64,000 nucleotides of DNA, taken from Cryptomeria japonica (Eukaryota; Streptophyta; Pinopsida; Cupressales; Cupressaceae). The stretch is from contig NC_081414.1 in assembly GCF_030272615.1 (NCBI RefSeq), positions 821,189,896 through 821,253,895 on the forward strand, given 5' to 3'. The notes under the pieces are model-generated. The model was given only the letters and a program-made list of their open reading frames with translations. It was not told where the DNA came from and searched no databases. The position numbers and the translations under genes were made by a program. Below, piece after piece: positions 23,699-34,070 of this stretch. Within the stretch, counting starts at the first letter, position 1, and each line of letters begins with the position of its first letter.

Positions 23699-25290
23699 AG
23701 AGGCAGCATTCAACATCATCAAAAAGGGAAAAGAAGCTATTACTCATAAAGAATCCAGTGAAGACTTTGATGCTTAAGTAGCAAACTTTGTCAGGAAGCT
23801 CAAAAGAGGATCTGACCGATACAAGGGAAAGCCACCACTTAAATGCTTCAACTGTGGGAAAGTAGGACACTTCGCTGCAAGTTGTCCTCACAAAGAAGTT
23901 GGTGGAGATGAGTCAAGAGAGTTCAGAAGATCTGCCGGCAAAGACAGAGATAGGAATGACTACTGAGAGGGAAGAAGAGGCTACCAGAACAAAAATAGCC
24001 TATATACCATTGAGGATGACACAACAGATGATGCTGATCCATTAGAAGATGATGACCATGAGAATGAAAGAAAAGTAAATCTCTTCATGGCACTTGATAG
24101 ACCTACTGATGAAGATGAGGAAGAAGAGGATATTGAGGTTGAAGTGGATTTGGAAAGTGAACTTATCAGTGCACTTGAAGAATTGTGTAAAACAAGAAGG
24201 GAACTCAAGAGGGTTAAGCTTGTTGTAGTAGATGAACAAGATCTCTTGAAGCAGTCTCTGGAAAAATCAGGTCAAATCATATCTGACTTAAAACTGTAGC
24301 TGAAAGAAACTAAGAGGATTGGTAAAGCTACAACCCTTGATCTGATAAAGAAAGAAAAGGAGCATCAAGAGCTAGAAGCAGAAATAATAAAGCTCAGAAA
24401 GGAGCTTGAAGAAAGCAAGGAAGAAATAAAAACAAGAAGTAAGTATGAAGGCAGCATTGAGGCCTTGGATAAGATGTTGAGCAAACAAAAGCAATCCAAA
24501 GACACCAGAGGTTTAGGCTTTGAAGTTGGTCAAGGTTCAACCCACAAATGTAAATCTGACAAAGAGATAATGTTCACCTCTTCAATTGAAGGTGAAGAAA
24601 AGAAGACATTCACTATAGGCAAGGATACTGGCAAAAAGACATATGCAAATGCTATTGGAAATCAGCATCCAAACTGGTATGCAGAAATGAACCAGAGGCC
24701 ATATTTCATGCATAAATATGCAAACCCAAGGAGGAATACTTAGAATTGACTAAGAAGGATTCACCAGATTCAACAACATGAATGGAAGACACCCAATGAG
24801 GCAGTTCCATTTAGGACCAAGATAGCCCAACCGATATGTATCATATTTTCATGGTTATTGTTACCAATGTAATAAGTTTGGGCACAAAATAACTGACTGT
24901 AGGTTAAACAATAAGCCTTCTATGAATTATGAAAGTAGAAATTCATTTAATGCACTCTAGGCTATGGATATTGTCTGCTATCAGTGCAATGGATATGGAC
25001 ATAAGAGTTTTGATAGTAGGAAGAACAAATCGGTACCCTACAATAATTTTAAGGATGTTCCCTTTAATGAAAATATAAAATGCTATAATTGTCAAGAGTT
25101 TGGACACATAGAAAAGTTATGCAAAAATAAGAAGATCAAGAAAATGAAGAAAAACCTATATCATGAACTAGTAACTGAACATGAGCTGAATATAGCAGCT
25201 GACAAGAAGAAGGAAATCAAATCAGTTTGGGCTGAGAAAGAAAAGGAAAAGGTAGAATTGAGTCTCCTAGTGCAGACTGCCTTGCATGCT
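23699..25290 (+). pseudogene. Cop-4 gag, C-terminal part with coiled coil and four zinc knuckles
   Basis: Continues the gag frame after sLTR-D with stops at about 23775, 23964, 24297 and 24741. Zinc-knuckle units: CFNC-GKVGHFAASC (23844-23885), CYQC-NKFGHKITDC (24859-24900), CYQC-NGYGHKSFDS, where the last Cys has become Ser (24975-25016), and CYNC-QEFGHIEKLC (25081-25122). Between the first and second lies a very acidic stretch (24100-24160) and a predicted coiled coil (about 24150-24470, EKEHQELEAEIIKLRKELEE). Sirevirus Gags are long with coiled-coil parts, which fits; four knuckle units is more than usual. Confidence 0.8.
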
Positions 25291-26571
25291 GAAAGAAAAA
25301 ATCTATGGGCGGTAGATAGTGGTTGTTCAAACCATATGACTGGTGACAAAAGGAAATTCATTAAACTTGAAGATTGGAATGGTGGATCGGTAAGGTTTGG
25401 AGACAATTCCTCCATCAAAATAAAGAGAAAAGGAACACTAAGAATTGATGGAAAACTAAAGGCACATGATGTATACTATGTGGAAGGCCTCAAACCTAAT
25501 CTGCTGAGTGTGACTCAGATGTGTGACAAAGGTTACAAATTCACCTTTGACTCAACTAGTTGCCAGATAAAGAAAGACAGTACCAGTAAAGTTGTGGCTA
25601 AATGAAAGAGAACTGGTGGAAATGTCTATAATCTGAAGGAATGCTATGAGTCCCAATGTATGTTAGGACAAGTAGATGAAAGTTGGTTGTGGCACAGAAG
25701 ATTAGGCCACATAAATTTTGATAATTTAGTTGCAATAAGCAAAAAGGAGTGTGTGAGGAATATTTCACTCATCATCAAACCGATAAACACATTGTGTGAT
25801 GAATGTGTAAAAGGTAAGCAAACAAAAGTGAGTTTCAGGACAAAGGAGCACAACACCTCCAAGACACTTGAAATTGTGAATACAGATCTGTGTGGTCCAA
25901 CTAGAACAAGAGCACTTTCCGGTGAAAGATACTTCATGTTCTTCATTGATGACTACTCAAGGATGACATGGGTCACCTTTCTGCAAGATAAATCACAATC
26001 ATTTGAAAGATTTAAGATCTTTTGGAAGATGGTAGAAAAGGAAAGTGGGTATAAATTAAAATGCCTAAGATCAGACAGGGGTGGAGAGTTCACATTAAAT
26101 GAATTCGAAGATTATTGTGAAAAACATGGAATTAGAAGGCAATACTCTGCTCCTAGAACACCACAGCAAAATGGAGTAGTAGAAAGGAAGAACAAGATAG
26201 TCAAAGAGATGGCCAGAACCATGTTGAATGAGGCCAGTCTGCCTAATACTTATTGGAAAGAAGTTGTGCATAATGCTGCATACACTTTGAATTGGGTTCA
26301 ATTAAGAACAAACAACAAGATGACACCTTATGAGCTATGGTATGACCGGAAGCCATCAGTCAAATATTTCAATGTATTTGGAAGCAAGTGCTTCATTAAG
26401 AAAGATATGGATGGTTTGGGAATTTTTGACTCTAGGAGTGATGAAGGGATATTCCTTGGTTACTCATCTAACAGCAAAGCCTACATATGCTACAATAAAA
26501 GACTAAGAAGAGTTGTTGAAAGTGTGCATGTAAGAGTTGATGAAGATATGCATAGAGAATCTCAACCATAG
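25291..26571 (+). pseudogene. Cop-4 protease and integrase
   Basis: Protease: A-V-D-S-G-C-S-N-H-M-T-G (GAT AGT GGT at 25315-25323), ending at a TGA (25603). The same frame continues as integrase: zinc-binding H..H..C..C as WLWHRRLGHINF and LCDECVKGK (about 25686-25820); catalytic acids in TDLCGP, RSDRGGEF and QNGVVERKN; then GIFLGYSSNSKAY. All integrase key residues are present over 303 open codons (25660-26569). The TAG at 26569 most simply comes from CAG. Integrase inserts element cDNA into the genome. Confidence 0.88.
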
Positions 26572-28277
26572 GTTAACCGGTATGATGACTTTGATGATGA
26601 ATATTATGAAGCTCAGATAGAAACTAAACTAGAGGTAGCATCCCAGAAGGTTCCCAACCAGTATGTACAGTTAAATCACCCAGAAGAGAAAATTCTAGGG
26701 AATAAGAATGATGATGTGTAGACTAGAAGAAGACTTTCCCAGAATGATGAACAAGTCAACCTATTCCTCATGACTGAAGTTGAACCCAAAACTTTCATTG
26801 AGGCTAGCAAGGGAAAAGAATGGATGGATGTCATGGAAGAAGAACTCCACCAGATTGAGAATAATAAGACTTGGGAGTTAGTTCCTAGACCAGAAGACAA
26901 GAATATCATTGGTAGAAAGTGGGTCTACCGGAACAAAATGAATGAAGAATGTAAGATTGTAAGGCATAAAGCTATACTAGTGTGCAAAGGATATTCTCAA
27001 GTAGAGGGGATTGACTTTGAAGAAACATTTGCACTAGTCACTAGACTAGAAGCAATTAGGATGTTTCTAGCTTACTCTACCTACAAGGGCTATAAAGTAT
27101 ACCGAATGGATGTAAAATCTTCTTTTCTTAATTGAAATTTAGAAGAAGTATGCATGGAGCAACCGGAAGGATTTCTGGTGCATGATGATGAGATATTTGT
27201 GTGTCGGTTAAAAAAGGCTATGTATGGTTTGAAGCAAGCTCCTAGAGCATGGGACCCAAGATTAGATCAGTATCTGAAGGAGCAAGGATTCAAAAAGGGA
27301 AGTGTTGACAGCAATTTGTACATATAGAAAGATGGGAATTAGATTATTATTGTTGTAGCGTATGTAGATGACATCATCTTTGGCATCAACAAGGATACTC
27401 TCTGCAAAGAGTTTGTTGATCAAATGTAGTCAAAATTTGAGATGTCAATGCTTGGTTAATTAACTTACTTCCTTGGCTTGAAAATACTATAGAAAGATAA
27501 AGGAATCTTTATCTCGCAGGTCAAGTATGCAAAGGAGATGTTGAAGAAATTCCAACTGGAAGATTGCAAACCGGTAAGTACTGTGATGGTGACCAAAAAC
27601 AACTTGAGTAAGAATGATGAATCACCGGTAGTGGATCAGACTCTATACAGATCTATGATAGGAAATCTATTGTATCTAACTGCTTGAAGACCGGATATAG
27701 TTCAGGAAGTATGCATGGTAGCCAGATTCCAAGCTGCACCAAAGCAGTCACACATGAATGATGTTAGCAGAATTTTTAGGTACCTACAAGGAACGCTCAG
27801 CTATGGTTTGTGGTATCCTAAATAGGGAGATTTTATCTTGGAAGCATACATTGATGTCGATTGGGTAGGATGCATTGATGATAGAAAGAGCACAAGCAGT
27901 GGTGCATTCTTTCTAGGTGACCGGTTGGTCTCTTGGCATAGCAAAAAGAAGGACTCAGTCTCCTTATCTATTGTTGAAGCTGAGTAGATTGTTGTTGCTA
28001 CATGCTGCTCTCAGGTGCTTTGGATGAAGCAGACTCTCAAAGATATGCAGGTGGACATCATTGAACCTATTCTCATCCTATGTGACAATTTGAGTGCAAT
28101 CAACATAGAAAAGAATCCACTCATGCATTCCAAAACAAAAAATATTGCTATCAAATATCACTTTCTCCGAGAGAAGGTTGAAGGATAAAAGGTAAGGATG
28201 GACTATGTTTCTACTAGTGAATAAGTAGTAGGCATTTTCACCAAACCGCTACCGGTAATAATATTTGAATACCTCTG
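26572..28277 (+). pseudogene. Cop-4 reverse transcriptase and RNase H (many stops)
   Basis: RT begins about 26770 (W-x-L-V-P-R-P...[11 protein letters not shown]), keeps AYVDDIIFG (YVDD at 27361-27372) and ends with RNase H (SVSLS...EAE, IKYHFLREKV, FTKPL) near 28277. At least ten stops occur, many of them TAG at CAG-like positions (26719, 27427, 27490, 27823) and TGA at CGA-like positions (27685). RT copies genomic RNA into DNA; this copy is dead. Confidence 0.85.
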
Positions 28278-28452
28278 ACACAAGCTGGGAGTTATGTCTT
28301 CTTCCTAGGAAGATTTTATATGACTCAGGGGGAGTTTGGTATGCGTCAAAGGGGGAGTGTGCAAGTACCCTTTGTCATTATGTCAAAGGGGGAGAAGTGT
28401 ACGTGTATGGAGTGGACTATGAGAAGTTGACATCAATGCCAAAGGGGGAGCT
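28278..28452 (+). other. Cop-4 multiple polypurine tracts
   Basis: Four purine tracts: CAGGGGGAG (28326-28334), AAAGGGGGAG (28348-28357), AAAGGGGGAG (28385-28394) and AAAGGGGGAG (28441-28450), the last followed by CT and the 3' LTR. The last one is the expected plus-strand primer; repetition of the tract is a known Sirevirus feature. Confidence 0.85.
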
Positions 28453-29897
28453 TGTTGGCATTTTGGCACTAGGTTCTCATTGATGTCAACCAATGGAGAT
28501 TGAGCATAAAGGATAAAAGTACAACCTAGTCTGAAGGATGGCTACTTGCTTATGCTGAAGAGGTAGAATGTTAAAAGTCATCTCACAACACCAGAGGTGA
28601 AGATGTGCAACCGGTATCGGATTCTCTACCGATTAACAGAAGGAGAACACTCTATTGGCCAAGGGTCTTATCAATACGTGTTTGTCAAACCAACTGCGTG
28701 TTGGTAGGCTGTGTCTTGATTGGTATGATGTCATATGGAGCTGAGGTGGTAAGTGTGTTGTGGTTGATGAAGCCTCATCAATAGGGTTGATGAAATAGAT
28801 AATCGCCATTAATGAAGGAGCCACAAATCATAGGATTGCATCAAACTAATTGCGGCTTGAGGAAGAAGAAATGATAGAGGAAAATCAGGGAGCATTTGGC
28901 ACCTGGATCGAAGCAAGAAGATCGGATTGAAAGAATACCTCAAGAAGGAAACAACAATGGTATTAATAGCCATTTGATAGATGTAGGTCTATTTAATGGA
29001 TCGTGTTTTCCTTATCTGGAAAATGTGTTTTAGAAGGCACAGAAATGGTGGAGATGAATAGATGGACATAAAGGTGATCAGATCATGCAAGATCTGATTG
29101 GATTTGGTTTGCCTCGTAGATGGTGAGGAAACCCTAACCATCAAAATTTTGAATTGTTTTTTGGCAGGAAATCACCTGATAAGAGATGTGAGCTCCGAAC
29201 AAAAATGTTGTTGATGCTATGAAGATTGAGAAGAGAAGAGAGGGGAGAGTGAGTGAGGAGAAATTTTTTTGAAGGAAATCTGAGCAAGTTGCAGTGAGAG
29301 AAAGCAAGAAAATCGATGAGAGGATTCTACTGGCAGTATCATAGTCAGACAGTTGAATCTAATCGGCAAGGTGAGGTAGAGTAGGCAGCATCCTAGTGTG
29401 ATACAATGTGTTGAGAGACTATGTGTGAAAGGGAGAGAAAGGTAACAGAGAGTTATTTGATTCAAGAGTTGCAGAATTCATTTGCAACAAGAAGCCTTAA
29501 TTATATTCAAATAGTATTTCAATATACATCACCTAGTTGGAGCTAGGTGCAAGGGTTGGTGCTCATTGGGTTGGTGCCCTAAAGGTGAAGGGGTTGGTGC
29601 TCCTTAGGTTGGTGCCCAAAATCTTTGTAAGTTGGTAGTTTACCTGTGAGGCTGGATTAGAGCAGTAGTCTCTAGCATCTCTTCTCACCGAGGTTTTTCC
29701 CATATTGGGTTTTCCTCATAAATCTGGTGTTGTGAATCTCTTGAGTGTGAATGATCTCTTTGCTTTTCTCTGTTGCATTACCGGTATGACTGTTTAGTGG
29801 TTAAGTAAATAGTTGATTGTTTGAAATTAGATTGGTAAAGATTTAAATTTAGGAACCACTAATTCACCCCCCTCTCAGTGGTACTCTGTGTTCAACA
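28453..29897 (+). repeat. Cop-4 3' LTR
   Basis: 1445 bp, TGTTGGCATTTTGGCAC...GTTCAACA, colinear with the 5' LTR and about 10% different by eye in the first 500 bases. Followed by ATTGT. Confidence 0.95.
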
Positions 29898-30581
29898 ATT
29901 GTAATGTGGATATATGTAATGATCTTATTGTAATATCTTTTAGGTGGCCGACCTAATTAGTTTAGTCCTTAGGGTTTGTATAAATTGATGATGTAATATA
30001 TCATTGTAGATCATGGTGGTAATGGTCATGGAATGAAATATCATATGCGAAGGAGATTTGGTCGATCATAGGTGATCGAATTGGGTTTATGTAAGAGGTC
30101 AAAGGCCTCCGATATTGAGCTTAACCGGGACTGTAATTAGGCATGGTAGATGCTATCATTGGCAGTTCACTCTTCTAGATTGTTGTCCAATTATATTGAG
30201 GTGGTTATAACCTCTCTGTGGTCAGTGAGACACCTTTGTAATGAGCAGTACACTCTAGGCAGTGTGCCTTCTTGCATGTGCAGGCCCCTTATTGTATCAC
30301 ATACTTTTTGCAGAAGTATCATCTAACTGTGGGTAGGCTTCCCACCGTGGTTTTTCCCTTTACCAGGTTTTCCACATATAAATCATAGTGTTATGTGGTA
30401 TGGTTGCTTTGTGTTAATTCTCTATTTCATTCTTAAGTTTTATTGCTACCAGTATCTGTTTTCGCTATTCTGGTATTTAATGTTTGTGTGCTCCGATTTA
30501 AGGTTATAAAGTGGTTTGATTAATATAATCTATTGACAATTGATTCACCCCCCTCTGAGTTGTCAAATGGTTATTCTAACA
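29898..30581 (+). repeat. Cop-3 3' LTR, second part
   Basis: Begins with the second ATTGT copy (29898-29902) and then matches 15321-15999 of the 5' LTR, with a 3-base insertion near 29991. Ends ATTCTAACA, followed by CATAT. End hairpin: GACAA...TTGTC around the C-rich loop (30534-30563). Confidence 0.95.
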
Positions 30582-30586
30582 CATAT

Positions 30587-32340
30587 ATCCTGATCTCATA
30601 GGCTAGGAAGAACCCGAATATCATGATATACCAATATTCCTGAATGATGAATCAATTGTCCAATACATGTGCTCAGTCAATTTGGAAACATGTTCGACCA
30701 ATGAACCACATAACGATATCTAGAATCAGAGGAGTGCCAATTCTCTCAATCATAAAAATGAAATACAAAATGGATCTAATGGTAAAAACCATTTAATGGT
30801 AGTATTAGATCGCAAAAACCAAAAAGTTAAAATGAAGGACGTATCTCAAGGTGAAAACCTTTTTGAGGAACCTAAATATGGGAGACTCGACACTCTTTCT
30901 GAATATTACCAAGAGAGGTCACCAATCTTGATTGAGCCAACTCAATCAATAAATATCGGCACTGAAGAAGCGGTCAAAACCATACATCTAGCAGAATCAC
31001 TCATAGAAAAAGAACAACCAGATTTTGTCAAATTCTTTAAGGAGAAGCAAATCAATTTTGCTTGGTCTTATGCTGACATGCCAGGAGTAGATCTGAATCT
31101 AATCATGCATCACTTGTCCATCACTCCTAGAGCTAAACCTGTCAAAAAAAATTTAAGAAAGATAAATCCATATGTGGCATTATTAGTCAAATCATAAATA
31201 AATAAGTTATTAGATGTCAGATTCATTCGACCTATAGACTATGCCGAATGGATCTCAAACATTGTACCAGTTTCCAAACCAGATAAAAGCATACGGATAT
31301 GTACAGACTTCAGAGACCTCAATAAGGCATGTCTGAAGGATGACTTTCCTTTGCCAAGCATTGACATCACATCATTATTGATCTAACGAGAGGGCACACA
31401 ATGCTATCTCTCATGGATGGTTTTTCGGGCTATAACTAGATCAAGACAACTCCAGAGGATCAAGATAAAACTACATTCAAATGCCCATGGGGAACATATT
31501 GCTGGAACATCATGCCTTGTGGCTTGAAAAATGCTAGTGCAACTTATCAAAGAGCCATGACAACCATCTTCCATGACATGATGTATATTTTCAGGGAGGA
31601 TTATGTAAATGATTTGCTAGCTAAATCATTCACAAGAGTTGAACACTTAGACATCTTGGATAAGATCTTTCAAAGACTAGAACAATTCAAAGTTAGATTA
31701 AACCCTAAGAAGTGTGTTTTTGGGGTCACATCTGACAAACTGTTGGGTTACATACTATCAGAAAAAGGATTTGAGGTGGATCCAACAAAGGTATAGGCTA
31801 TCATGGAGATGCCACCTCCTAAGAACATTAGACAACTCAAATCTCTGCAAGGTCGGCTACAATCCATCATACGATTTATTTCTCAATTAGTTGACCAATG
31901 TCTCGTATTCACAAATCTACTACATAAAAATTTGCTTTTCAAATGGGAAGACAAATGTGCAGAATTATTCCACCAGCTCAAACAATACCTGATGAATCCA
32001 CCAGTTTTGGTGCCACCAATAGCAGGAAAGCCACTCATCCTCTATATATCATCAACAAAAGTATCATTGGGGGCACTGCTAGCACAAGAAGATCCAGCAG
32101 GCAAAGAAAGGGCTATCTAGTACATCAGCAGGACTTTGAACAGATATGAACTCAATTATACATTCATTGAAAAGGATTTCTTAGTAGTGGTGTTTTCCTC
32201 TCAAAAGTTCCACCACTATATGCTAGCCCACACTATCAAGCTAGTAGCAAAAATCGATCCTCTCAAGTATCTACTTAGCAAAGTTGCTCTGACGGGATGA
32301 TTAGCTAAATGGGTCATGATCCTCAGTGAGTTCAACATTC
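30587..32340 (+). pseudogene. Gyp-B linker, reverse transcriptase and first RNase H
   Basis: Resumes the linker (30587-31100, 133 codons open at 30796-31197) that Cop-3 split. RT: ICTDFRDLNKACLKDDFPLPSID at 31300-31370, a frameshift, PCGLKNASATYQRAMTTIFHD at 31512-31580. The active-site box is YVND (31603-31614) where YVDD is expected, so one catalytic Asp is lost. LSEKGFEVDP follows. RNase H (31803-32340): FKWEDKCAELFHQLK, then LYISSTKVSLGALLAQED, where the catalytic Asp of the usual SATD motif is missing. Stops at 31194, 31383, 31794 and 32118. RT and RNase H make double-stranded cDNA. Compare the same region of Gyp-A at 12016-12388 and 39234-39885. Confidence 0.88.
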
Positions 32341-32399
32341 AATATACAAAACAATAGGCTATCAAAGGACAAGAAATTGTCGATCAATTGGCAGAAGCA

Positions 32400-32855
32400 C
32401 CACTACCAGACCAACACCCACTACAGGTGGAATTTATGGATATGGATGTACTCACTGTCATACCTAAGCAATGGACCCTATACTTTTAAGGATCCTATAC
32501 ACAAAATGGATCAGGTGTCGGCATCCTATTTGTCACTCCAAAAGGACCTACAATTCCAAGATCCTACAAATTAATGTTTCCATGCACCAATAACATTTTT
32601 GAGTACGAAGCTTTATTAACAGGAATCAAAGTAGTCTTAGAATGGATAATAAGAGAATTGAAAGTCTATGGAGACTCTCAATTCATCATCAATCACATCA
32701 ATGATGACTATCAGACAAAGGATGATAAGCCAATACCCTATAAACACATGGTGGATGATTTAAAAAAGTACCTTGTGCACATCACCTTTGAGCAGATTCT
32801 AAGGCTAGACAATAGGGTTGCAGATGCAATGGCCACTATCGCCTCGCTTCTATAA
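32400..32855 (+). pseudogene. Gyp-B second (archaeal-type) RNase H domain
   Basis: Between RT-RNase H and integrase a second RNase H is read: the Y-F-x-G-S segment near 32480 has a stop in the place of the first catalytic Asp; then TNNIFEYEALLTGI (Glu present), VYGDSQFIINHIN (Asp present), YQTKDDKPIPY and DNRVADAMATIASLL (last Asp present). 32574-32855 is open for 93 codons. An extra 'aRNH' domain in this place is diagnostic of the Tat lineage of plant Ty3/gypsy, which is why I place Gyp-B there. Its role beside the first RNase H is thought to be removal of RNA from hybrids. Confidence 0.88.
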
Positions 32856-33129
32856 ATTCTAGATAAACAAAATTGCTATGAATTCCTGGTGGAGCAATTA
32901 TTTTCCCCAACCTATGACAATTCAGCCTCCCAAGTCATATGTGCCCTAACCGGTTCTGATTCCCCTCTATACAGGAATATCTATGACTCAAAAATAATAC
33001 CCTCCCACTCGACCTATCTCAAAACAAAAAAAAAAAAGCTTTACCCGACAAGCTTCCCACTATACCTTAACCGCTGGCACACTTTATTACCAAGCTCTAG
33101 ATGGTACTCTTCTTTGATGCCTTTATCGT

Positions 33130-34070
33130 ATTGAATCTGACTCCGCCTTACATGAGCTTCACGAAGGTATTTGTGGTACACATTCAAGTCATCCTACTCT
33201 TGCCAAGAAACTTCTAAGAATGGGATATTATTGGTCAAAAATGAAAAGAGAGTCCTATCAATTTGATAGGAAATATCCTAAGTGCCAAATTCATGGTAAC
33301 CTCATACATGCGCCAGCACAGGAGGTGCAACCATTCACCACATCTTGGCCTTTCTATCAATGGGGATGATTTAGTGGGAAAGATTCATCCTTCCTAATCA
33401 AATGGACACAAGTTCATCATCATAGCCACCGAGTACTTCACCAAGTGGATCAAAGCAGTCCCAATGACCATCGTGACTGGAAAGAAGATTGCATCATTCA
33501 TCCTCAACTATCTCATTTGTAGATATGCCATCCCTAGTTCCATCATCACAGATAATGGACATACTTTCAAGAATTAGGATGTACAAGAGCTATGTGAGCG
33601 ATTCAATATCCAACATCGCTTTTCCACACCATACTATCCTCAAGGGAATGGCCAAGAAGAAGCATCAAACAAAACAATCTTGAAAAATCCTCAAGAAAAT
33701 AGTAAATGATGCTAGAAAAGATTGGCATGTGAAACTTAATCCAGCACTTTGGGCATACAAGACTAATATTTGAACACCTATAGGGGCTATACCATATCCA
33801 TTGGTGTATGGTTCAAAATCAATTCTACCTCTTGAGGTAGAAATCCCATCTCTCTAAGTATCTTTGAAAGTCCTCATCCCAGATGAGGAATATTGGGTGA
33901 ACAGGTTGCAGGAACTAGAGCTTCTTGATGAGATACAACAATGTGTGTATAATCATCTCAAGGCATATCGACAAAGAATGTGTAGAAGCTACAACTATAA
34001 GATCATTCCGAGGGCCTTTAAAGTTGGTGATCTTGTCCTAAAGGAGAATCCCCACGATCAATAAGACTAA
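33130..34070 (+). pseudogene. Gyp-B integrase
   Basis: Zinc-binding region: L-H-E-G-I-C-G-T-H (33146-33180) and YPKCQIHGN, where the first of the two Cys is Tyr. Core: IIIATEYFTKWIKA, with Glu where the first catalytic Asp stands in relatives; SSIITDNGHTFKN (second Asp present); QGNGQEEASNKTIL (Glu present). C-terminal region: NPALWAYKT, LPLEVEIPSL, then GDLVL near 34030. Stops at 33368, 33574, 33771 and 33855 and several frameshifts. The order RT-RNaseH-aRNH-integrase agrees with Ty3/gypsy rather than copia. Confidence 0.85.

Larger units (their letters stand above)
20409..29897 (+). mobile_element. Cop-4: Ty1/copia (Sirevirus-like) element inserted in the Cop-3 3' LTR
   Basis: Perfect duplications ATTGT at 20404-20408 and 29898-29902. 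LTRs of 1443 bp (5') and 1445 bp (3'), TGTTGGCATTTTGG...GTTCAACA. Long gag with a coiled coil and four zinc-knuckle units, and four purine tracts before the 3' LTR, are Sirevirus features as I know them. By eye about 50 differences in the first 500 LTR bases. Contains sLTR-D. Confidence 0.95.
14778..30581 (+). mobile_element. Cop-3: Ty1/copia element, inserted in Gyp-B and host of Cop-4
   Basis: Flanked by perfect 5-bp duplications CATAT (14773-14777 and 30582-30586). LTRs begin TGTTGGCA and end CCAACA or CTAACA. The 5' LTR is 1222 bp; the 3' LTR, after removing Cop-4 and one ATTGT copy, is also 1222 bp. Internal order: PBS, gag, protease, deletion across integrase, RT, RNase H, purine tracts. 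By eye the LTRs differ by about 7-9%. Confidence 0.95.
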
